Below, in pieces: positions 1-5,750 of a stretch of 5,919 bases of DNA (within the stretch, counting starts at the first letter, position 1; the number at the start of each line of letters is the position of its first letter). This DNA comes from Prevotellaceae bacterium. GTDB taxonomy: Bacteria; Bacteroidota; Bacteroidia; Bacteroidales; UBA932. Position numbers and translations under genes: made by a program. The stretch lies in contig JAIRLF010000375.1 in the NCBI GenBank assembly GCA_031259655.1, forward strand, positions 1 through 5,919, written 5' to 3'. The notes under the pieces were generated by a model. It was not told the DNA's origin. It worked only from the letters and a program-made list of their open reading frames with translations, and ran no database searches.

Positions 1-204
1 CTATATGAAAAATATAAAAGTACATGTAATAAGATACTTGTTTTTGATTTTGAAGGTAATCCGCTTCGAACATATAATTTGGATGTTCCTGTTGGAGTTC
101 TCTCCGTTGATGCGGAAAAAAGAATAATTTATGGTTTAACGGATATGCCGGTAGATTTGCCGAATGCACAAAGTGATTTTAATATCATAAAATACGAATA
201 TTAA
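1..204 (+). CDS. C-terminal end of a 6-bladed beta-propeller protein (BF3164-like lipoprotein family), partial
   Basis: Frame 1 is open from the window edge to the TAA at 202-204 and gives 67 residues; the start lies outside the window. The fragment reads like the last propeller blade: ILVFDFEGNPLRTYNLD (residues 12-28), then VLSVDAEKRIIYGLTD (33-48), then a short acidic and aromatic tail, NIIKYEY. This 'value displayed, then used to set a line, then remembered as state' blade pattern (hydrophobic strand, D-x-x-G-N-P turn, strand, strand ending in IYG) is typical of the TolB-like or BF3164-family propeller lipoproteins common in Bacteroides relatives. Those are usually about 350-400 residues and exported, with no settled function. 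The assignment rests on my memory of the family and a short tail, so the fold is likelier than the exact family. No terminator hairpin is visible after the stop. Confidence 0.6.
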   Translation, partial: LYEKYKSTCNKILVFDFEGNPLRTYNLDVPVGVLSVDAEKRIIYGLTDMPVDLPNAQSDFNIIKYEY

Positions 205-290
205 TATCCATAAATAATTAATTTCGTATTCTGAAGAAGAGTTAAACTACTGTCTTAAGCAAAATAATGGAGTGGCGTATTTAACGCTAA

Positions 291-626
291 ATGAACTCGA
301 CAATGCTAGATTACATGCAACAAGACCCGAATTTAGTTCCCCCGTATATCGACATGGAAGAGCATACGAAGGACATTGTTGCGCATCGAGCTCTTAACCC
401 GCGTATTGCACGGTTGGCCGGCATCCTGCAATCGTTAGAGGACACAAACCGTTTGTTGGGCAGCGACTTGTACAGTAATTCTCTGGCATACTACCGCAAT
501 CTGCGCGAAGCCGCCAAGGTAAATTCTGTCGGAGCATCAACCAAATACAGCGACCTGAAGCAGCAATTTCCCGGTCCCGGAAGTAACGCAAAAAATAGAA
601 AAGCGCCGGATTCGGACGAAAATTGA
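291..626 (+). CDS. Small orphan protein of a Bacteroidota family of unknown function
   Basis: The gene encodes 111 residues with no signal peptide and no membrane segment, so it is probably cytoplasmic. It has three blocks: QDPNLVPPYIDMEEH (residues 11-25), a predicted helical centre SLEDTNRLLGSDLYSNSLAYY (about 48-68) continuing to about residue 76, and YSDLKQQFPG (86-95). A polar, charged tail follows (NAKNRKAPDSDEN). The pattern of a D-P-x-(L/V)-VP-x-Y segment, then a helix with S-L-x-D-x-x-L-L-x-S-x, then Y-x-D-L-K-x-x-F resembles small hypothetical proteins I recall from many Bacteroidota, often about 110-160 residues. Longer relatives have an extra N-terminal stretch that is absent here. 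Stops at 282-284 and 288-290 close the frame just upstream, so the N-terminus is either naturally short or truncated. M1, M5 (303) and M9 (315) are all possible starts; no convincing ribosome binding site decides between them. The gene looks more GC-rich than its surroundings. A 22-bp tandem array starts 15 bases after the stop. Confidence 0.6.
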   Translation: MNSTMLDYMQQDPNLVPPYIDMEEHTKDIVAHRALNPRIARLAGILQSLEDTNRLLGSDLYSNSLAYYRNLREAAKVNSVGASTKYSDLKQQFPGPGSNAKNRKAPDSDEN

Positions 627-640
627 AATAAAGCATCAGG

Positions 641-859
641 GAATACATTGAAAGTATTCCGAATATACATTGAAGGTATTCCAAATATACATTGAAGGGT
701 GTCCGAATATACATTGAAGGGTGTCCGAATATACATTGAAGGGCGTCCGAATATACATTGAAGGTATTCCAAATATACATTGAAGGTATTCCAAATATAC
801 ATTGAAGGTATTCCGAATATACATTGAAGGTATTCCGAATATACATTGAAGGTGGTTCC
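641..859. repeat. Tandem array of ten 22-bp repeats
   Basis: Ten head-to-tail units were aligned by eye. Unit starts are 641 (degenerate, 20 bp), 661, 683, 705, 727, 749, 771, 793, 815 and 837 (23 bp, ending at 859). The nine full units share an invariant AATATACATTGAAGG core, preceded by G or A. The last six bases vary: TATTCC in units at 661, 749, 771, 793 and 815, GTGTCC at 683 and 705, GCGTCC at 727. In TATTCC units that start with G, GAATA at the front is complementary to TATTC at the end, so each could form a small 5-bp stem. There are no spacers, so this is not CRISPR. Read on the minus strand the unit has no stop codon in any phase. Because 22 is not a multiple of 3, this produces three overlapping repetitive open frames that are almost certainly by-products of the repeat. 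Confidence 0.95.
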
Positions 860-1016
860 GGTCGCTAACGAAGAAACTATGTACGGTTATTTCCGGATAT
901 AAGCGTTGTAAGAATCAGAATCGCTTCGCTCACAGTGACAAAAAGTCGTCGTTGCGAGTTCGAAGCATCCGAAAAAATAATGACAAATCTGTCGGTGCCG
1001 GACGAAGCCCTTGCAA
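860..1016. other. Gene-free stretch between the tandem array and the transposase remnant
   Basis: Together with the array this makes a gap of about 390 bases (627-1016) without a credible gene. Apart from the palindrome at 920-968 I see no RNA gene, promoter or terminator. The stretch is richer in GC than the flanking coding regions and merges without a visible boundary into the decayed C-terminal part of the transposase-like frame, which suggests that it is also mobile-element debris. Confidence 0.5.
920..968. repeat. Imperfect REP-like palindrome
   Basis: The left arm at 920-939 (ATCGCTTCGCTCACAGTGAC) is largely the reverse complement of the right arm at 948-968, whose ends are GTCGTTGCGAG and CGAAGCAT. 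An A-rich loop of about 8 bases separates them. The words TTGCGAG and CGAAGCA with their inverted partners match a dispersed intergenic palindrome style that I recall from many bacterial genomes (GTCATTGCGAG...CGAAGCAATC). Such elements are transcribed into hairpins and often spread through non-coding regions. The copy here carries several mismatches and looks old. Confidence 0.55.
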
Positions 1017-1424
1017 TCATGGAACTTCGCCCACGCACACACCATGTACACGAGCCTTTGCCAAGACCCGGGCGACCCTCCTGTACTGAAAATCGTTAAA
1101 CAGCACGACGAAATTACTGTTTACGTCTCCCGCGCCGAATTCGGACATTCCACGCAGAGCGTAACGCAACACAGTTATCACGGATTTATTTTTAAGTTCC
1201 TGCGTTCCGTATTCAATCATTTTGTCGAAATCGAAATTGGCAATCATGTATTTAAAGAAATTTTCCTGCGACCACCGTGCAAACATCTTTAAAGCTACTT
1301 CGGTTAAAATTAATTCGGGATTTGTTGTAATAATAGCAGTCTGATGTCCACAGTCCGAGAGTTTCCTCACTTCCCTGAACCATCCGACATCTTTAATGTG
1401 GCATTTATTCTCGCAAAGTCGCAT
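1017..1424 (-). pseudogene. Remnant of a transposase-like protein (WSQENFFKYM family)
   Basis: This open frame of 135 residues keeps only an internal piece of a larger protein. Residues 15-60 (WFREVRKLSDCGHQTAIITT, then LTEVALKMFARWSQENFFKYM) match, from memory, the conserved region shared by a group of putative transposases of several hundred residues: a GHQT(S/A)I(V/I)TT strand followed by MF.RW.QENFF.Y and then FD.D..IEYGT. Here that is NFDFDKMIEYGT (63-74). After about residue 78 the similarity is lost; a short INP, which fits the expected VVNP that follows in relatives, appears in another frame near 1185, suggesting a frameshift. The catalytic N-terminal part is missing, as a stop lies in frame a few codons above the ATG. 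It is thus very unlikely to be functional. I cannot name the IS family and no terminal inverted repeats were found. Confidence 0.6.
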
Positions 1425-1456
1425 CGAGACATCGACATTATTTACTTATTTCCTTT

Positions 1457-1486
1457 AAATGGATGGGGTAGTATTGGAGTTCTGAA
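1457..1486. repeat. Direct repeat, copy 1
   Basis: The identical core GTAGTATTGGAGTTCTGAA occupies 1468-1486 and is preceded by AAATGGATGGG. The second copy lies 73 bases further on. Both lie in the AT-rich gap between the transposase remnant and the beta-barrel gene. Two copies with unrelated sequence between them could be the scars of an insertion or parts of a dispersed repeat. Confidence 0.8.
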
Positions 1487-1530
1487 ATTGTTGCTTTTTT
1501 CTTTGCGAACAAGGCTGTTTTTTTATCTAT

Positions 1531-1559
1531 AAATGGGGGGGTAGTATTGGAGTTCTGAA
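1531..1559. repeat. Direct repeat, copy 2
   Basis: The same 19-base core as copy 1 lies at 1541-1559, here preceded by AAATGGGGGG, so the similarity extends over about 29-30 bases with one indel and one or two changes in the G-run. The 44 bases between the copies carry runs of T and no gene. With only two copies this is not evidence for a CRISPR array. Confidence 0.8.
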
Positions 1560-1658
1560 TATATGCAATTTTTTTTATAGAGAGAAAGAATTTTTGTGGC
1601 GAAAATAACTTCAATAGATGAATAATCTGATATTTTTTCAGTAGTCGCATCTGTTTCC

Positions 1659-3392
1659 TCAAAAATTATACATATATCCGAAAGTCAGAGTAATATCGTC
1701 GGACTTCGGATGTTCTTTCATTTTTCGGGATTGATTTATCAGAACGGCGTTCAGGTTATGTTTTTTGAGGATTGTGTAAGCGATATTTAGTCGCAGATTG
1801 AGAATACTGTTTTGCCGGTCGCCGTTATTTGTACTTACGTTGTATGATGCAGTGATTCCGGTGGTCAGGTTGTTGTTAAACAGTTTAGTTGCGGCGCCGA
1901 TACTTGGTCCGTATGTCAGCATGTTGTTGTAGCCTACGGTATTGTATGTAACGTTTGCCGAAGTGTTGATTTGTATATTTTGAGGAATGAAGAGCAATCC
2001 ATAGTTAGTTGCGAAGTTGTAAAACTGAGAAGCGCCGCCGGTTCTGACCATGTCATTTTGTTTATCTGCCGCTTCCTGATAATTGAGGTTGAAACTGATA
2101 TTATGTTTTTGCGTTTCGTTGGCTTTGATATTCCAGTTGATATTCAAAGTCGCATTTTGCGACAGTTGAGTGAAATTTAAAGTATCAAGATTATCATAAT
2201 CCGTTATTTCGTTGATATAGTCGAATTGCGATTTTATGTTTGTGTACGATTGGAAGTTAGAATAGGATAGTGAAACGTTCAGTCGTTCGCTGTGATTGTA
2301 GTTTAAGTTTGCCGAGCCGACAAACCGTTGAATTTCTTCCGATTTGTTATTATCCAAGTTATCATGTTGCAGTCCTGCATTGACGGTAAACGTCAGTTTG
2401 TCTTTGAAAAACGGACGGGCGTAGCTAACGGTATAATTTTCCAGATCGTTAGTGAAATAATAAGCGCCCAGACTTTGATATTCGGGGTCAACGCGTTCGT
2501 ATCCAAAACTTATGGTGTTTTTCATAAACCGGTACGAGAGGTCAGTATGCAAAGCGTGGTAGGTCGAAGATGTTGAATTTTGGTTGAACAGTCTGTCGAA
2601 AAACGAGGAAGCATTGTTGATTCTCATATCGCGGGTTAACAGACTGATTCCATATTCGACTGTAAGCGTGAGGTTTTTGATTAGTCTTAATCCTGCTTCC
2701 CAGCTCATAGCGACGTTGTTTTGCGGCAATACAGCCAAACTGTCGGGAAGGTTTTTTAATGAATTTTCGTAATCTTTTGCACTGAAAAAACTCATTCCGA
2801 GCGAATATTTATCTTTGTCGTACAATACTTTTGCTCCGTAACCCATACGCTTATAAGCCGGCATGTTCAACCGTTCGTCGGGATTATATTCTGTGGCTTT
2901 GAGCAGGCGACCGTACATTATCGACACCTTCAACGGCAAATGTTCGGGCGTCAAATCAACACCCGCTCCGGTAAACTGATGACCGCTTAAAGTATAAGGC
3001 GAAAAAGTCATGGACACATCGCCGATATGTGCGGCAACCCATTTGTACACAGGATGAAGACTGAGACGATTCGGCATTGTAGGATATGTGTACGCTCCTC
3101 CGAGATTGTTGAAATTAAAGGAAAAAGGCAAATTGAACTGATTGAAGACACTGATGTTCACATTGCCCGACAATATCCACGTGAAAGGGTCGCGTACAGA
3201 ATTGTCGCCACTGTAAAACACTGTGTTAGCCGACACGCCTCCGTTTATTTTCAACAGTTTGTCTTTACTGTACTGCTCTTTCAGGTTGTCGAACCTTATT
3301 TGCTGAGCCTTGCCGACGGATATAATAAATATCGTAAAGATGCATGAATTTATAAGTACTTTTATTGCAAATGTGTTTATGATACTGTGCAT
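1659..3392 (-). CDS. Outer-membrane beta-barrel protein of unknown function
   Basis: The 577-residue product begins with a signal peptide: a basic and hydrophobic start with a long apolar core (VLINSCIFTIFIISV, residues 12-26) and a probable cut after GKA, before QQIRF. The rest is a succession of alternating polar/apolar strands rich in N, S, T, Y and F, with aromatic girdle-like positions. It ends in TLTFGYMYNF; a C-terminal aromatic residue on a last strand is the usual signal for Bam-assisted insertion in the outer membrane. A well-defined segment near the N-terminus (KWVAAHIGDVSMTFSPYTLS, 118-137, then GHQFTGAGVDLTP, 137-149, then MYGRLLKATEYNP, 159-171) looks like a family signature and recalls large uncharacterised Bacteroidota barrels. 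No TonB box or plug domain is visible, which argues against a TonB-dependent receptor, and it is much longer than PorP/SprF proteins. The gene lies 18 bases downstream of the PKD lipoprotein gene and is most likely co-transcribed. Its transport or anchoring role is unknown. Confidence 0.85.
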   Translation of the reverse strand: MHSIINTFAIKVLINSCIFTIFIISVGKAQQIRFDNLKEQYSKDKLLKINGGVSANTVFYSGDNSVRDPFTWILSGNVNISVFNQFNLPFSFNFNNLGGAYTYPTMPNRLSLHPVYKWVAAHIGDVSMTFSPYTLSGHQFTGAGVDLTPEHLPLKVSIMYGRLLKATEYNPDERLNMPAYKRMGYGAKVLYDKDKYSLGMSFFSAKDYENSLKNLPDSLAVLPQNNVAMSWEAGLRLIKNLTLTVEYGISLLTRDMRINNASSFFDRLFNQNSTSSTYHALHTDLSYRFMKNTISFGYERVDPEYQSLGAYYFTNDLENYTVSYARPFFKDKLTFTVNAGLQHDNLDNNKSEEIQRFVGSANLNYNHSERLNVSLSYSNFQSYTNIKSQFDYINEITDYDNLDTLNFTQLSQNATLNINWNIKANETQKHNISFNLNYQEAADKQNDMVRTGGASQFYNFATNYGLLFIPQNIQINTSANVTYNTVGYNNMLTYGPSIGAATKLFNNNLTTGITASYNVSTNNGDRQNSILNLRLNIAYTILKKHNLNAVLINQSRKMKEHPKSDDITLTFGYMYNF

Positions 3393-3410
3393 TTTATATT
3401 CATCGTTTGT

Positions 3411-4760
3411 TTACAGTTTAATTTTGTTTTTCTGCACTTTAAGGTCTATGAGGATATACGATTCCAAATTCTCTGAAACAAAATCCTTTATTTTGACAGC
3501 GCCTTTCCGTCCGTCGTCCGTTTCAAAAAGGATGATGCGCGGGACAATATCTGCGGTAAAATATTCTTCTCCGCTATCGTTTTCTGCAACAGGAAGAACT
3601 GCCAGAATATCATCGTTCTCCATACTGTCGAAATCGGTTTCGTCGAAAACTATCGGCGAGTTTTCCAAAACATTGATAACAGAAGTGTGTCTTGCATCGG
3701 GGATATCGTAAAACGCGTAATTGCCAACAGAATCCGGCGACAGTATCCTGCAATAGCGAAATGTTTCGTCCAATCCGAAAAATGCAAAATCAATCAATTG
3801 TCCATTTTGCGCATCTACCTCGTCTCTTGTAATCACTTTTCGCAGAGCGCACGAATAAAAACTGCCGATACTTGCATGAGCCGGTTTTATTCCGAGTTTT
3901 ACATCTTTCATAATGTAGAGATTGCTGTTTGGTTTAACGACAATGGTCTTGGATATGGATTTGATTTCTTTGCCGTTATCGGCGTTCAATGTTATGGCGT
4001 ATGCGCCCGGCAAATTATATTTCACAGTGGTGGTAACGGTGGCGGTATCATTGGAGATATAACCGTTTTCGCTGACCCATTGATATTGTAATCCGTTGAC
4101 GCTTTGGTTTTGAAGAACAGCGGTAAACGGCGCTTCCATGTCTTCGTCGTCAAACGAGGGAATAATATCGAAATCCAGCGACATGGCCGGCAATACGACT
4201 ATGTTTTTTGAAAGAACGAAAGTTTCACGACCGTTGGATATTTCCAGCGTTACTGTATGTTCGCCTGCTTCGGTAAAACTCACAGGCGGAGGATTATAAA
4301 GATTCGACGATGTTGTTTCACCGTCTTCGACAAATGTCCAGTGATAAGTATGTCCGCCGGAAGATTTGTTGGATATAAGCGCCTGCACGGGTGAGATGTT
4401 GTTGACGGGAATTTCGATTTCGAAATCAATATACACAGCCGAATCTAACTGTAAAATATACTCTTTGCTTTTGCGTTCGTCGTCGTTCCACGCCTCAAGA
4501 CGAACAGTGTATGTTCCCGCATTGCGATACAGTACCGCGTCGGGATGTTGCCTGTCCGACGACGCCGGCGTTCCTCCTTCAAATGTCCATTTGTAGTTAT
4601 CCGCTCCCGTACTTTTGTTTTCCAACAAAATACGCGACGGCACGGAATAATCGCTATCTTCGACTGTTAATACGAAATCTACTGTAATAGACACTGCCTG
4701 CTCCCTGTAACAATTTTGTAGACACAATGCTGTTAAAACCAACAAAAGAATCTGTTTCAT
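3411..4760 (-). CDS. Lipoprotein with three PKD-like domains
   Basis: The 449-residue product starts MKQILLLVLTALCLQNC, a short lipoprotein signal with Cys17 as the likely lipidation site; N at the -1 position is less usual than G, A or S. Three Ig-like PKD repeats follow: about residues 27-107 (ENKSTGADNYKWTFEGG and AGTYTVRLEAWND), 110-190 (SNKSSGGHTYHWTF and AGEHTVTLEISNG) and 194-276 (QNQSVNGLQYQWVS and PGAYAITLNADNG). Each shows the family's N-x-S...Y.W.F/V strand and the (A/P)G.Y.(V/I).L strand. A C-terminal region of about 170 residues (280-449) has no family that I recognise; it holds two cysteines (304, 337) and many acidic residues. PKD domains usually act as extracellular spacers or in protein and glycan binding. 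The protein is probably on the outer membrane, and the barrel gene directly downstream suggests a partner. No clear Bacteroidota promoter was found in the 94 bases upstream, so transcription may also come from the toxin-antitoxin genes. Confidence 0.85.
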   Translation of the reverse strand: MKQILLLVLTALCLQNCYREQAVSITVDFVLTVEDSDYSVPSRILLENKSTGADNYKWTFEGGTPASSDRQHPDAVLYRNAGTYTVRLEAWNDDERKSKEYILQLDSAVYIDFEIEIPVNNISPVQALISNKSSGGHTYHWTFVEDGETTSSNLYNPPPVSFTEAGEHTVTLEISNGRETFVLSKNIVVLPAMSLDFDIIPSFDDEDMEAPFTAVLQNQSVNGLQYQWVSENGYISNDTATVTTTVKYNLPGAYAITLNADNGKEIKSISKTIVVKPNSNLYIMKDVKLGIKPAHASIGSFYSCALRKVITRDEVDAQNGQLIDFAFFGLDETFRYCRILSPDSVGNYAFYDIPDARHTSVINVLENSPIVFDETDFDSMENDDILAVLPVAENDSGEEYFTADIVPRIILFETDDGRKGAVKIKDFVSENLESYILIDLKVQKNKIKL

Positions 4761-4854
4761 GTATTAACTATTGTCTTGTCATTTATATAATGTGGTTGTT
4801 TTTTACGCAAAGAGCGCAAAGTTTCTTTGCTTTGGATTTGCAACAATATGACGA
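4761..4854. other. Gap between hepT and the PKD lipoprotein gene
   Basis: This 94-base AT-rich stretch must hold the leader of the lipoprotein gene. It contains GCAAAGAGCGCAAAG, a doubled GCAAAG word which on the minus strand reads CTTTGCGCTCTTTGC, followed by TATATAAA about 18 bases after the second TTTG. This has the spacing of a Bacteroidota promoter but lacks the TTTG of the -7 box, so it is only a weak candidate. No terminator hairpin for hepT is seen. Confidence 0.3.
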
Positions 4855-5190
4855 TTATAGGGTGTTTGTAAGTTTTTCTTTTAGAGAAATCAAATCTTCA
4901 CTGATTGTTAGCCATATAATATTATTTTGCACAGTGTAGTACCCGTGAACAAGAAAATTTCTCATACCGATAATTTCGCCCCAATTAACAGAAGGATTTG
5001 ATTCTCTGTATTCTTTTGTGAGTGAATTTGCCGCTTCGCCTATGATAACAAAATTATGAAATACAGCATGGCGCAACATAACATTGGATATAAACTCCTC
5101 ATAAGTATGTCCATTTGTAAAGTTCAAAATATTTTCGATTGCATCAAGAATATGCTTTATTCGTTCTTTATCTTGTTCCAGATTTCTCAT
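4855..5190 (-). CDS. hepT: HepT-like HEPN-domain toxin (DUF86 family)
   Basis: The 111-residue, largely helical protein carries the HEPN ribonuclease motif R-x4-H-x-Y as RNFLVHGY: Arg77, His82 and Tyr84. The N-terminal helix ERIKHILDAIENILNF (residues 9-24) and FHNFVIIGEAANSL (44-57) fit the HepT/DUF86 pattern, and the length is normal for the compact members. In characterised MntA-HepT pairs HepT is an RNA-cleaving toxin, and its partner blocks it by transferring AMP to the tyrosine of this motif, which is present here. The ATG at 5190 lies inside the end of the mntA-like gene; the two overlap by 23 bases in different frames, which implies translational coupling. All catalytic residues are retained, so the toxin appears intact. 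Confidence 0.93.
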   Translation of the reverse strand: MRNLEQDKERIKHILDAIENILNFTNGHTYEEFISNVMLRHAVFHNFVIIGEAANSLTKEYRESNPSVNWGEIIGMRNFLVHGYYTVQNNIIWLTISEDLISLKEKLTNTL

Positions 5191-5470
5191 AAATCAATAC
5201 TTTATCTTTTTCGGCAGTCATAAGTGCAAATGATTGCAACATTTCTTCCTCAACCAAATCTATTTTCCTGCCTGTAATTTGTTCTAAATTGTAAACAATG
5301 CCTCCATAACGAAAAAGTGTGATTTTTTCATTCGGACTGAAACGTATCAGCATATCAATATCGCTTTGACTATCTTCTTCGTTGCGTGCAAAAGAGCCGA
5401 ACAGCCAAGCCTTTTCAACGGGCGACTTGTCTAATACAGTAATAATATCATTCAACATTTTAGAGTCCAT
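5168..5470 (-). CDS. mntA: MntA-like minimal nucleotidyltransferase antitoxin
   Basis: The 100-residue protein is a minimal nucleotidyltransferase domain. The hallmark G-S-x10-D-x-D is complete: Gly25-Ser26 in LFGSFARNEED, then Asp37 and Asp39 in SDIDMLI. A third acidic residue is supplied by Asp71 in GRKIDLV. These residues bind metal and nucleotide in the family. By analogy with studied MntA proteins it would add AMP to the tyrosine of the HepT motif and neutralise the toxin. The start at 5470 is chosen because it gives the normal family length and lies about 30 bases below a good Bacteroidota promoter box; M5 (5458) is an alternative. It is the first gene of the pair and overlaps hepT by 23 bases. 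Confidence 0.93.
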   Translation of the reverse strand: MDSKMLNDIITVLDKSPVEKAWLFGSFARNEEDSQSDIDMLIRFSPNEKITLFRYGGIVYNLEQITGRKIDLVEEEMLQSFALMTAEKDKVLIYEKSGTR

Positions 5471-5498
5471 AACACAATATTTTAAAATTTTTTAGTCG

Positions 5499-5506
5499 CA
5501 AAGGTA
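5499..5506 (-). promoter_or_regulatory. Bacteroidota-type -7 promoter box of mntA-hepT
   Basis: On the minus strand this reads TACCTTTG, an exact match to the Bacteroidota primary sigma factor -7 consensus TAnnTTTG. It is 28 bases above the mntA start codon, so transcription would begin in the AT-rich leader at about 5490. A clear -33 TTTG at the usual distance of about 19-21 bases is not visible, though TTTTG adjoins the box directly. Confidence 0.6.
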
Positions 5507-5570
5507 CAAAATAATTTGATACTTGCACGCCGGAGAATTATTTTTCGCCGGCGGCTTTTGATTTAAACCT

Positions 5571-5714
5571 TTATAAATTCAGCAAATAATGAGTACTGCG
5601 TCCATCGCCTTCTTTCATTAAAATTTCATTTTTAACGAGTTCCTGTAAATCGCGTGTGGCTGTGGCTTTGGTGGTTTTAGTGATTGAAATGTATTTTTTT
5701 GCCGTCACGCTATT
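5571..5714 (-). pseudogene. Winged-helix C-terminal remnant, Fic-protein-like
   Basis: A 47-residue open frame ends at the TAA at 5571-5573; it is closed upstream by a stop at 5715-5717 and has no convincing start. Its sequence (KKYISITKTTKATATRDLQE at 6-25, then LVKNEILMKEGDGRSTHYLL at 26-45) is a clear winged helix: a recognition helix with T-K-A-T-A-T-R-D-L-Q-x-L, then the wing with G-x-G-R-S-T-x-Y. This is the usual C-terminal domain of Fic-family AMP transferases and of some ATP-binding regulators of the AlbA type in Bacteroidota. The catalytic part of the parent protein is gone; the fragment abuts sequence leading to the palindrome at 5751, probably the break point. I infer a decayed gene and cannot choose firmly between the two parent families. 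Confidence 0.65.
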
Positions 5715-5750
5715 TTAGGGTGCATTTCAAATTGTCGCAAACTTTTCCGA

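Noticed and set aside
394..846. Three overlapping minus-strand open frames over the tandem array (394-846, 491-802, 636-824)
   Set aside because: They result from a stop-free repeat unit read in three phases; the longest also runs antisense to the small protein gene and has no coding features outside the repeat.
641..859. CRISPR array
   Set aside because: Units are contiguous, with no spacers, and no cas gene is present in the window.
1011..1292. 93-residue plus-strand open frame
   Set aside because: It is antisense to the transposase-like remnant, whose protein sequence carries the recognisable motif.
1457..1559. Minimal CRISPR array formed by the two direct repeats
   Set aside because: Only two copies, with diverging flanks and one low-complexity interval; no cas gene.
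1438..1662. 74-residue minus-strand open frame after the barrel gene
   Set aside because: It is lysine- and isoleucine-rich AT-driven sequence, includes both direct repeats in different phases and overlaps the barrel gene end; no family features.
1659..3392. TonB-dependent receptor
   Set aside because: No plug domain or TonB box is visible and the protein is shorter than usual for that family.
3310..3711. 133-residue plus-strand open frame and similar ones at 1971, 2328, 2584, 3027, 3687 and 4366
   Set aside because: All lie opposite the barrel or PKD lipoprotein genes, which have signal peptides and domain features; these are shadows.
4727..4939. 70-residue plus-strand open frame across the hepT-lipoprotein gap
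   Set aside because: It overlaps both neighbours antisense and is a run of hydrophobic AT-rich codons without family features.
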